Assembly (NCBI RefSeq): GCF_000196255.1
Contig: NC_006371.1
Span: forward strand, 1,519,440 to 1,583,439
Length of the DNA stretch: 64,000 nucleotides
Source of the DNA: Photobacterium profundum SS9
Lineage (GTDB): Bacteria; Pseudomonadota; Gammaproteobacteria; Enterobacterales; Vibrionaceae
Reading direction: 5' to 3'
The notes beneath the pieces were generated by a model that was not told the DNA's origin, searched no databases, and was given only the letters and a program-made list of their open reading frames with translations. A program made the translations under genes and the position numbers. Shown here piece after piece: positions 35,864 through 43,795 of this stretch (the stretch's first letter is position 1; each line of letters opens with the position of its first letter).

Positions 35864-35895
35864 TGGAACGAGCTATTTACCGCGTGTTGACAGCA
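35863..35895 (+). pseudogene. 5' end of a cassette gene split by an ISAs1 element
   Basis: ATG at 35863 opens MERAIYRVLTA, up to the insertion. Joining 35895 to 37122, which removes the element and one duplication copy, gives a continuous 79-residue reading frame with the 3' part at 37122-37328. Confidence 0.6.
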
Positions 35896-37111
35896 CAGGG
35901 CCGGAGCATACTTTGTTAAACTGATTTAACATCAGCAAAAATCAGAAGCTCACGGTAGTCATCACTAGCAACGCACGCTGTAACTTACTCTTCATACTTC
36001 GTTTTTGAGTTGTTTCAAGTTTCGCCAAGTTCAGTGCCACTCGCCTTACTATCGCTAGAGATTCAGTTGCATTCAGGTCATGAACTCGACAGGCATCTTC
36101 CCGATATACCACGTCCAAAACCCAATGCAGGCTATTCTCGATTTTCCAGTGTCCACGCACGGCGTTACCTATAAATTCAGGTTCAATACCATGAGATGAA
36201 AGATAAAAACTCGTATCTACGACGTTGCTTTTTTTGTCTTTTCGGTGGCGTTCTACTGCAACCAACGTTTTGACGGATGGCCACTTTTCCTTTAAGTCGG
36301 AGCTAAGTTCTGCTGGTATTTGAAATGTAATACGCTGCTCTGTTCGGCCATGTTCTTGGCCCAGATCTTCAAACTGTGCAAGGCTGCTGTCATCTTTAAA
36401 TGCCTTATCGAACTGAGCTTTAACTGCTTTGTATAAAGCGGATTGGTTTCCTTTAACTTGAACAACATAGTCCCCATTTCGGGCGATAATCGCTTCTAGA
36501 GTCGCTCATTGTGCATTCAATGCATCAATCGTTATCAGAGCATTATCGATATTTAGCATGGTGATAAGACTTTGTACTGTCTCAATTTCTTTGCCTTTTC
36601 CCGAAGCCATTTCCTGATACAGTGCTAGCCCATTAGTAACGTCGAATGCCCCAACGGAGTGAAAGGTCTTGCTCCCTAATTTTGATGCGCCTCTTAATGT
36701 TTTCCCATCAATGGCGATCACTGGTTTATTAGATTCAAGACGAACTTCATTTATCCAGCTCATCAGGCAAAGCTGAAAGCTACCCGGTTCAACAGCCTGT
36801 AAAATCCGTGCAATTGTATGGCGTCGAGGAATACCATGGGTAAAAGGACGAAACTTCCGGAGCCAATCAAGGCGTAATTCACCAAACTGTTGAATTTCCG
36901 CCCAACCATCCTGCCCACTGGCGATGGCAGATAAAATCAAAAACAGCACATCGACCAAATTGTGACGCTGATTGATGTGGAAGCGCGTGTCTTCAACTAA
37001 AGAGAGGTGATGGAAAAGTGACATATAAAGCAACCGAGAAAGTATTTTCTCTATTAGATCATTATCTTACTAGCTGAATCAATAGTTTTAACAAAGTGCG
37101 ATCCCGCCCTG
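35896..37111 (-). mobile_element. ISAs1-family insertion sequence
   Basis: A 1216-bp element has imperfect inverted ends (CAGGGCCGGAGCATACTTTG left; CAGGGCGGGATCGCACTTTG as complement right). A perfect 10-bp target duplication GTTGACAGCA lies at 35886-35895 and 37112-37121. It is inserted in a short rightward cassette ORF. Confidence 0.93.
35942..37033 (-). pseudogene. ISAs1-family transposase with one in-frame stop
   Basis: The frame covers the usual ISAs1 transposase length, about 363 residues. Family motifs are AIDGKTLRGA, LITIDALNA, GDYVVQVKGNQ and GHWKIENSLHWVLDVV. A single TGA at 36506-36508, right after IDALNAQ, interrupts an otherwise open frame. All other codons continue in phase on both sides. 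The element is probably inactive unless the stop is read through. Confidence 0.88.
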
Positions 37112-37121
37112 GTTGACAGCA

Positions 37122-37328
37122 AAGGAACTGGCACGGTTCAGGCTCAAAACTCACTTAGGCAACCCACGAATTTATGCTCAATTATGCCTGGTATGTTCAA
37201 GGATTGATTACGACAAAACTGAATTGCCGTTTCACCATACCAATTGGTTGAAGAAACAGAGGCTCATTCAACGCGAAACTAACACCCGACGCGGAATCAT
37301 CTGTTTTAAAAACAAAAAATACGCATAA
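37122..37328 (+). pseudogene. 3' part of the cassette gene split by ISAs1
   Basis: This is the remainder of the 79-residue protein, basic with several Arg/Lys and three Cys (KELARFRLKTHLGNPRIYAQ...). The TAA stop overlaps the attC core (CGCATAAC). It runs rightward, against most cassette genes. No domain is recognised. Confidence 0.55.
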
Positions 37329-37432
37329 CGTCTAACATAAGTTGCACCACGGCTAACTCACCAAGCGCACTGAACTCCAGACCAAAACTGCGGAGTAAAA
37401 CGTGTCAACTTGATGTGCTTGTTGAATTCGTT
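37318..37432 (-). repeat. attC-type site g
   Basis: It is nearly identical to site c over about 90 bases. The R'' core ATTCAAC (minus, 37427-37421) lies a few bases after the stop of the leftward cassette gene. The matching start core to the right was not found with certainty; AAGAATTTAAC at 38272-38282 is the best candidate (9 of 11). Confidence 0.85.
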
Positions 37433-37816
37433 TCAAGCTTTCTTTTTACGCAAGTCTAGCATTGAACTGATAATTGGGGGGTATATGAGAAAGTATAAGG
37501 ACGTAAACATCAAAATCTCAAATTTCGACATTAACTCGAAATCACGCAGAGCAGTATCGGTGTAACTCCACAACGCACATACAACTGTGTTAATTATGAC
37601 TAACTCAATGACGCTACGATTAAAAATGTCTTTATCAAACGCATGAGAGTATAAAGAAACTATAATAATAATTGCACTTATTAGTCCATACAACTCCACT
37701 AAAGGGTTAGACATATCTACAACCACATAATCTGGAAAAACAATCAACCCAAACGCATAAACACAATATAAGACTATAAGAATGAAGAATAAAAGTTTTG
37801 AATGACGTCTAGTCAT
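37433..37816 (-). CDS. Cassette-encoded membrane protein, 127 aa
   Basis: Four hydrophobic segments (about residues 8-24, 42-58, 68-86 and 102-120) and a Lys-rich C-terminus (LDLRKKKA) suggest a small inner-membrane protein. The ATG at 37816 is preferred over upstream TTG/GTG codons that overlap the previous gene. It follows the 99-aa gene directly. Its stop lies four bases before the attC core. The function is unknown. Confidence 0.65.
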   Translation of the reverse strand: MTRRHSKLLFFILIVLYCVYAFGLIVFPDYVVVDMSNPLVELYGLISAIIIIVSLYSHAFDKDIFNRSVIELVIINTVVCALWSYTDTALRDFELMSKFEILMFTSLYFLIYPPIISSMLDLRKKKA

Positions 37817-37818
37817 AG

Positions 37819-38118
37819 TTACCACCAATATCCGATTGCTAAATTATCCGGATCAGTCGGTAGCATCAATATATCTATTTTTCTCGCCAAATACCGTCTA
37901 CTGAAATTTCGTCTCCTTGCACCAACTGGTGGTAAACCCTCTAATATATTTATAGCTTTCACGACATCAGGGCTTGTCATTTGCGTCCCACTTTTTAAAG
38001 CATGCTGAAGTTCAGGCACTACATATCTATAGATTTCTTCAGATTTAGACTTTTCAGAAAAGGCACCCACTACAACACTACCAGCCCCCCAAACTAAACG
38101 AACAACTTCCGATAACAT
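37819..38118 (-). CDS. Cassette-encoded hypothetical protein, 99 aa
   Basis: The N-terminus is moderately hydrophobic (VVRLVWGAGSVVVGAF) and may be a membrane anchor, followed by a soluble part (DVVKAINILEGLPPVGARRRN). GAGGAG lies well placed before the ATG. It forms a two-gene cassette with the downstream membrane protein. No domain was recognised. Confidence 0.65.
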   Translation of the reverse strand: MLSEVVRLVWGAGSVVVGAFSEKSKSEEIYRYVVPELQHALKSGTQMTSPDVVKAINILEGLPPVGARRRNFSRRYLARKIDILMLPTDPDNLAIGYWW

Positions 38119-38756
38119 AACGATCTCCTCTATGTGAAATATAGAAAATTATAATTCTGTCGGGAGGCACTATGAAGCAATAATAATACGGATAGTCATC
38201 AATTCGACCAAGTACGGAATTTTATGATATATACACGACTAACATTTACATCGAACTTGATATCGTGCTTTAAGAATTTAACATTTTATTCTACGAAATG
38301 AATTCGTATATCCTCGCTAAATCCGTGTATATACGCACGAGATTTACGATCTGTGATCGTATATACCATTTCAAAAATCACCTAAACCGCACGTAACAAC
38401 GTCAATAATATAGAACGTATAGGTACGCTACCGCCTTCGGGTACGCCCTGCATGCGTAGTAGCAAAATGTAGGCCGTATAATACCAATTGATTTGATATG
38501 TAACTTGATGAAAGTCTAATAAATTAGGCATTGATTGCTGAGTTGTAAGTCAACTAGTACTAGTTGTGCAATCTTTAAGCGCCACCTCGCATAGTGGGAA
38601 AGGATGACATTGCCAACCTCGATGTAGATGCACGTCGGTAACAACTTTCTTTTTATTATGAGACACCTGCGCGTTTTTTTAATTTTGTGATAGTAGAGAA
38701 TACGAAAGTAAGGGGTATGACAGTTCACCAAACCGTTAGGTTCTAAGCGAGGAAAG
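38119..38756. other. Non-coding right edge of the cassette array
   Basis: About 640 bases have no credible gene. There are repeated CGTATATA-type motifs at about 38307-38365, and a GGTACGC...GCGTACC-like segment near 38430. An attI or a further attC may lie here, but I could not identify either. No integron integrase gene is present. Confidence 0.4.
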
Positions 38757-39134
38757 ATGCAAGAATTATTAAGTATATTCAATGCTATAGCTACGTTCAC
38801 TTGTTATGTAATTCTCGTATTACTATTTATAAAATTATATGACGGGCACGGCGTCGAGCTTATAAAGTTAAAAGCGTTACGTGCTGGCGATCGTGAAAGT
38901 TATCTTGTTCCATTGATTTTTAATAGACCAACGAATTTGGTCAACATGCCGCTATATTTATTCCGCTTTCTTAAATCAGGTTATGTAAAGATCACAGCAG
39001 ATCAAGCCGGTAGCGTTACTTGGGAATGCAACGGTGCAACATGGACGGTTCATATTGCTAACGACACAAAAATTGTTGGGTTAAGCAGCATCAATCCCTT
39101 TATTCAAATGAAAGAAGATTTGAATAAAGGATAA
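38757..39134 (+). CDS. Hypothetical membrane protein, 125 aa
   Basis: One N-terminal transmembrane segment (about residues 7-27) precedes a soluble domain of unknown fold (WECNGATWTVHIANDTKIVG). GAGGAAAG precedes the ATG and a terminator follows. It stands outside the array's leftward transcription. I do not recognise the family. Confidence 0.6.
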   Translation: MQELLSIFNAIATFTCYVILVLLFIKLYDGHGVELIKLKALRAGDRESYLVPLIFNRPTNLVNMPLYLFRFLKSGYVKITADQAGSVTWECNGATWTVHIANDTKIVGLSSINPFIQMKEDLNKG

Positions 39135-39151
39135 AAAATGATAAATCAGAG

Positions 39152-39196
39152 CCTCTCAACTAAGGCTAAATAACGACCTAAAGTGAGAGGTTTTAT
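39152..39196 (+). terminator. Hairpin terminator
   Basis: CCTCTCA and TGAGAGG pair around a long loop, followed by TTTTAT. It ends the gene at 38757-39134 and faces the HflX-like gene. Confidence 0.6.
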
Positions 39197-39227
39197 ATTA
39201 TGCCGGTAGCAGTTCACACTTTCTTCT

Positions 39228-40565
39228 TTATGAATTCAGCATTAACTTTTTTAACCTTGCTAAGTCAATCGCGTTTGAGCGTACGGTGAGTTTAATATGA
39301 CTATACTCATATTCTTCCTTCGTCACACTCATGCTAGAGCGAATTTCACCGATAATACCTTTCGCGGTATAAGGAACAATGATTTCATCTTCAATCATCC
39401 CGTGCTCAGAAACGCCAACGATATATTTGTGCAGTTTAGCGATATCAAGAGGGTTACGGGTTGACGTCATCATGGCATCAGGAAATTCTTCCATCAGTGC
39501 CTGCTGTTGATCAGTACTCAGTTGATCTGATTTATTCAATACCAGTAATTTTTTAGCCCCTTCAACGCCCACTTCTTCCAATACTTCATGTACAACATCA
39601 AGTTGTGTACGGAAAGAAGAATCTGAAGCATCAACCACATACAACAACAATGAAGCATCATGCGCTTCTGCTAAAGTTGAATGGAATGAAGCAACTAAAT
39701 CGTGGGGTAATTTTTTAATAAAACCGACGGTATCTGACACTAAGATTCGAGGTTGTGTAACTGGGTACAACGCACGTACGGTGGTATCAAGTGTTGCAAA
39801 AAGCTTGTCTTCTACTAATACTTCACTGCCCGTAATTGCGCGCATCATTGATGACTTGCCCGCATTGGTATAACCAACCAAAGCGACACAAAAAAGTTCA
39901 GAACGTTGTGTACGTCGACCTTTCATTTCATCTTGAACACTAGCCAGCTCGCGCTTTAATTCAGCTAATTGATCACGTACTTTACGGCGGTCTAGTTCTA
40001 GGTTTGTTTCACCTGCGCCTTTACCCATTTGGCGTTCATTATCACCAACGGTAGACTCTCTAAGTCGTGGTGCGACATAATTAAGGCGAGCCATTTCAAC
40101 TTGTAATCGTGCAGTTCGGGTACGAGCATGACGGCTAAAGATTTCAATGATAATCCCCGTACGATCATACACTTGCACGCCTAATTGGTTCTCTACATTA
40201 CGCAACTGTGATGGGCTTAAATCGCAATCAAATACCACCACATCAGCACATGCAAATGGCAGGTTTTCTGAAGGTATATCCTCAAAGTCTGTCTCATCAA
40301 AGAAATCTTCAGTATCTGCGTCATCAACCGAGCCTTGATTACCAGTGAGGTGTGCAATTTCAGCCAATTTACCAGCACCCAAAACATTCACTCTTTGGGT
40401 CGAACTTTGCTTTTGCGACTGTGTGCCAACGACTTTAAACCCTAGAGTAGTCACCAAGCGAGCAAGTTCTGCAAGTGAGTCTTTTGCCTCATCGCCTTTA
40501 AACTGCGGTGTACAAATAGAAATTAGTAAAGCATTAGTAAGTGATGCTTTTTCTGTTAGTTTCAT
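39228..40565 (-). CDS. HflX-family GTPase
   Basis: A 445-residue GTPase of the HflX family, ribosome-associated proteins that split stalled ribosomes. The N-terminal HflX domain ends in RLRESTVGDNERQMGKGAGE. The G domain follows, with G1 GYTNAGKSS, FATLDTT, G3 DTVGF and G4 NKSD. An acidic insertion (SVDDADTEDFFDETDFEDIP, about residues 79-98) is unusual. The gene is alone, not in the hfq-hflX-hflK context, so it may be a second HflX paralog. Confidence 0.85.
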   Translation of the reverse strand: MKLTEKASLTNALLISICTPQFKGDEAKDSLAELARLVTTLGFKVVGTQSQKQSSTQRVNVLGAGKLAEIAHLTGNQGSVDDADTEDFFDETDFEDIPSENLPFACADVVVFDCDLSPSQLRNVENQLGVQVYDRTGIIIEIFSRHARTRTARLQVEMARLNYVAPRLRESTVGDNERQMGKGAGETNLELDRRKVRDQLAELKRELASVQDEMKGRRTQRSELFCVALVGYTNAGKSSMMRAITGSEVLVEDKLFATLDTTVRALYPVTQPRILVSDTVGFIKKLPHDLVASFHSTLAEAHDASLLLYVVDASDSSFRTQLDVVHEVLEEVGVEGAKKLLVLNKSDQLSTDQQQALMEEFPDAMMTSTRNPLDIAKLHKYIVGVSEHGMIEDEIIVPYTAKGIIGEIRSSMSVTKEEYEYSHIKLTVRSNAIDLARLKKLMLNS

Positions 40566-40736
40566 GATTTTTATCTTCGTGCACCTGAGTGCAAACCTGG
40601 TCTTATCTAAAGTTGCTTGATCCTACGCTGTTATAGGTAAGCTTTATAGAGTAATAGAATACTAAATACAGATATTCGTTTAGTTGGCGATAAATCATCG
40701 GCATATCGTGGTGTTTGGCAATATATTCAGTCAGAT

Positions 40737-41210
40737 TTAGCGTTTCATAAAACGTGCTGTACTTTTTGCCATAAGTTGTTGCTCAACATAAATATCAGCT
40801 TCAACTTTATAAAGTGTTAAATAGGAAGAATTTATTTTCCCTCGAATAATAATATCTGCTGTTAGCGGAATCTCTGCAAGGTAGCGGATATTGATATCAC
40901 CAGTTACAGCTTCAACACCTTGATTAAAAATCGCGTGACACATACCAGCATCAAGTAACGCAGCAATAAAACCACCATGTAAAATACCTTGATAACCTTG
41001 TTGATGAATACTTCCTTTAGCCTTTGCCCAAACAACCCCCTCTTGATCATTATAAAAATCAAGTTTCAAACCAAAGGTTGATTGTGTGCCACATAACATA
41101 CAGTGTTGATGACTATTTTGTTTATTCACTTTTTCCAAAAGAGACGTTGCCTTGAATAAGTCGAATTTATCTATCTCATTCTGTAAAATGCTTATTTCCG
41201 TATTGTTCAT
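40737..41210 (-). CDS. PaaI-type hotdog thioesterase
   Basis: A 157-residue single-domain hotdog protein. HGGFIAALLDAGMCHAI is the active-site helix of PaaI-like acyl-CoA thioesterases, and CMLCGTQSTFGLKLDF is an upstream conserved region. Substrates cannot be named. The ATG follows the stop of the DUF134 gene by three bases, so the two are co-transcribed. Confidence 0.82.
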   Translation of the reverse strand: MNNTEISILQNEIDKFDLFKATSLLEKVNKQNSHQHCMLCGTQSTFGLKLDFYNDQEGVVWAKAKGSIHQQGYQGILHGGFIAALLDAGMCHAIFNQGVEAVTGDINIRYLAEIPLTADIIIRGKINSSYLTLYKVEADIYVEQQLMAKSTARFMKR

Positions 41211-41213
41211 GTT

Positions 41214-41504
41214 TCACTCTTCTTCTTTTTCGTGGTGCATGATGAGAGCCTTGCCCTGAGTAAGGCAGTCCATTACTTTAAAACGGGCTGATTTCAAAAT
41301 ATTGGCCAGAGTTTGCCGAGAGACACCCATCTCGATAGCTGCTTCTTGTTGCTGCATTTTCAATAGATCAACCAGCCGCAACGCCTCAAACTCATCATCG
41401 GCAAGTTGAACTTTTTCAAGCTGACTCATTGGGATCCTGTTGGGTTTGAAGCAACTGTCAGCGGGGCGACCACAAATATTTCTCGGATTTTTTGGTCTTG
41501 GCAT
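41214..41504 (-). CDS. DUF134 (UPF0251) family DNA-binding protein
   Basis: A 96-residue protein with the family start MPRPKNPRNICGRP, a DEFEALRLVDLLKMQQQEAA segment and a sigma-70-region-4-like helix-turn-helix (MGVSRQTLANILKSAR). Members are thought to be transcription factors. GGAGG precedes the ATG. Two GGCATATGC motifs sit right upstream and could be its own operator. It is in an operon with the thioesterase. Confidence 0.85.
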   Translation of the reverse strand: MPRPKNPRNICGRPADSCFKPNRIPMSQLEKVQLADDEFEALRLVDLLKMQQQEAAIEMGVSRQTLANILKSARFKVMDCLTQGKALIMHHEKEEE

Positions 41505-41519
41505 AGAGCCTCCGTAATT

Positions 41520-41558
41520 GGCATATGCTATTTATACACCTCATTCATGGCATATGCC
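41520..41558. promoter_or_regulatory. Paired GGCATATGC motifs upstream of the DUF134 gene
   Basis: GGCATATGCT (41520-41529) and the perfect palindrome GGCATATGCC (41549-41558) are 29 bp apart centre to centre, close to three helical turns. They lie in the 5' region of the DUF134 gene. Operator function is inferred. Confidence 0.45.
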
Positions 41559-41586
41559 AGAAACTTTCACGCAATCAACGCCTCCT

Positions 41587-41632
41587 CCAAACACATCTTT
41601 TGCCTCAGTTACTAGGCACAAGATGTGTTTGG
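41587..41632. repeat. Long near-perfect inverted repeat
   Basis: Arms of 18 bases (CCAAACACATCTTTTGCC and GGCACAAGATGTGTTTGG) differ at one pair and enclose a 10-base loop. There is no T tract. It lies between the end of the ABC exporter gene and the DUF134 promoter on the same strand. It could be a terminator, a processing site or a binding site. Confidence 0.6.
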
Positions 41633-41754
41633 TGGCAGCAATTATATTGCGTGAAGATATACGTGAAACGCTGAAAGGAATAATAGTGAATACGGTTGTA
41701 CTTACGAGTACTGAGGGTATAGCAACCCCGCCAGCGCATTACTGCGTAACGACG

Positions 41755-43566
41755 TTAACTACTCATACGTTTGAATTGTAGTTCTACCAAGCGTTGGTAT
41801 AAGTCACAGCTTTTCAGTAGTGACTGATGATCACCAACATCAACCAAACGTCCTTGATCCAATACTGCAATTTGGTCGGCATGTTGAATGGTTGAAAGAC
41901 GGTGAGCAATAATTAGCGTTGTTCTGCCGCGCATTAACTCTTTCAAAGCTTGTTGAACATGGTGTTCACTCTCGCTGTCTAATGCGCTGGTGGCCTCATC
42001 AAGTAATAATATATTCGGATCTTTTAAAATGGCTCTTGCGATGGCAATACGTTGACGTTGACCACCAGAAAGCCTTACCCCTCGCTCACCAAGGAAACTA
42101 TTGTACCCTTCAGGTAAATTCATGATGAACTCATGTGCATGCGCCTTTTTAGCCGCCTCTATAACTTGTTCATCCGTCGCTTGTGGGTTGCCATAACGAA
42201 TGTTGTGGAAGACATCATGGCTAAATAGCGCAGGCTGTTGTGGTACAAGTGCCATTTGTTTACGAAGTTCATGCGGATCAAACAGGCGAATATCGACACC
42301 ACCTAGTGTGACCTTACCTAATTGAGGGTCGTAAAAGCGTTGTAATAGTTCGAAGAGTGTCGTTTTACCTGCGCCTGATGGGCCAACAAGTGCAAGAACT
42401 TTACCTTCTTCGGCTTTCAGAGTTAGATGTTCAGCGGCTGCTTGGTCTGGCCTTGAAGGATAGTGGAAAGTGACATCGTCAAACGCCACTTCAGCAGACA
42501 GCGCTTGAGGAGAAATGATGTTTTGGCTAGGAGCCACAATATGACTTTCTACTTGAAGTATTTCAATTAACCTTTCTGTCGCGCCTGCGGCTCGTTGTAA
42601 TTCACCTAAAACTTCTGAAATAGTCGCCAATGAAGAAGCGACTATGATCGCATAGAAGACAAAAGCACCTAAGTCACCAGCCGACATAGTACCGTTGATT
42701 ACATCGCTACCGCCCACCCAAAGCATGCCTGCGATGGCACTGAAAACAATTACAATCACGCCTGAGATCAAAATGGCACGCTGCTTAACGCGTTGGCGTC
42801 CAATTTCGAAAGCCTTTTCTACTTCATTAGAGAACGACTCTCTTTCTTGCGCTTCGTGGCTGTAACTTTGAACGGTCTTAATGTGCTCGATAGCTTCACC
42901 CGCATAGCTACCAACATCGGCCATCGAATCTTGACTCTTACGTGACAACGCTCTCACACGACGCCCGTATACCAGTATCGGTACAAGGATAAATGGCACC
43001 GATGCTAAAACTATTAATGCTAGTTTTATATTGGTCGCAAATAACATGATGATTGCACCTACACACATTAATGCACTGCGCATCGCCATCGAAAATGAAG
43101 AACCAATAATGCTCTGTAGCAAGGTAGTATCAGTAGTGATGCGCGACATAATGTCACCACTACCATTGGTTTCAAAAAAGCTGGGGTGTAACGTAATCAC
43201 GTGATTGAACACCGCAAGCCTTATATCGGCACTGACTCGCTCACCCACAGAAGAAACTAAATAGAACCGAAAGAATGTCCCGATTGAAATAAGCACCGTT
43301 ATCGCAAGGATAAATTGAATGGCACTTCCAAGATCGTGTATCGATTGCTGGATGAATCCTTCGTCAACCAGAATACGTATACCATGACCTATAGATAAAG
43401 TAAGGGAAGCCGTAAAGATTAGCGCGACGAGTGCAGCCGCGACTCGCCCTTTATAGGGTCGAACAAACTTCACTAATTCGAATAAAATGCTTAGTTTTTT
43501 GACTTTTTCATTAGGCTGAGCGCTTTTGATATTAATTGTTTCATTTGACGAGGGTTGAGCTTGCAT
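41755..43566 (-). CDS. MsbA-like ABC exporter (fused membrane and ATPase domains)
   Basis: A 603-residue half-transporter that should act as a dimer in the inner membrane. Six transmembrane helices occupy about residues 30-320. The ATPase domain has Walker A GPSGAGKTT, the signature LSGGQRQRIAIARA, Walker B ILLLDEATSALD and the switch His in IIAHRLST. Lipid or drug export is possible; the family does not reveal which. The start is residue MQAQ at 43566, with a soluble 30-residue lead. Confidence 0.9.
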   Translation of the reverse strand: MQAQPSSNETINIKSAQPNEKVKKLSILFELVKFVRPYKGRVAAALVALIFTASLTLSIGHGIRILVDEGFIQQSIHDLGSAIQFILAITVLISIGTFFRFYLVSSVGERVSADIRLAVFNHVITLHPSFFETNGSGDIMSRITTDTTLLQSIIGSSFSMAMRSALMCVGAIIMLFATNIKLALIVLASVPFILVPILVYGRRVRALSRKSQDSMADVGSYAGEAIEHIKTVQSYSHEAQERESFSNEVEKAFEIGRQRVKQRAILISGVIVIVFSAIAGMLWVGGSDVINGTMSAGDLGAFVFYAIIVASSLATISEVLGELQRAAGATERLIEILQVESHIVAPSQNIISPQALSAEVAFDDVTFHYPSRPDQAAAEHLTLKAEEGKVLALVGPSGAGKTTLFELLQRFYDPQLGKVTLGGVDIRLFDPHELRKQMALVPQQPALFSHDVFHNIRYGNPQATDEQVIEAAKKAHAHEFIMNLPEGYNSFLGERGVRLSGGQRQRIAIARAILKDPNILLLDEATSALDSESEHHVQQALKELMRGRTTLIIAHRLSTIQHADQIAVLDQGRLVDVGDHQSLLKSCDLYQRLVELQFKRMSS

Positions 43567-43750
43567 AGATACGCCTTACGTTTTACCCGCTTCAATTAGG
43601 ACGAGTGTTGGAATTGGATCTTTGGCTCAATCATTAGCAAGCAAAAGTACAATTAGTTGGCTTATCATTCAGCTATTGGGGTATTAGTAAAGAATAGCAA
43701 CCTTCACTTCAGCAAAAGGCTAAGTTGGCCTAAAGATTACGGGAGCGAAG

Positions 43751-43788
43751 ATAGCCCCAAATTACAATGATAAAGCTGGGGCTATTTT
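43751..43788. terminator. Hairpin between the exporter and MBL genes
   Basis: TAGCCCC and GGGGCTA pair around an 18-base loop, followed on the plus strand by TTTTG. It lies just past the end of the leftward MBL gene. Confidence 0.45.
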
Positions 43789-43795
43789 GTATGTT

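Noticed and set aside
31435..37432. Repeated 95-base units considered as a CRISPR array
   Set aside because: Copies are 1-5 kb apart with genes between them, have paired arms with bulges and complementary cores, and no short regular spacers or cas genes occur.
38272..38400. Possible eighth attC at the right edge of the array
   Set aside because: AAGAATTTAAC is a fair core match, but I could not find convincing paired arms or an R'' partner.
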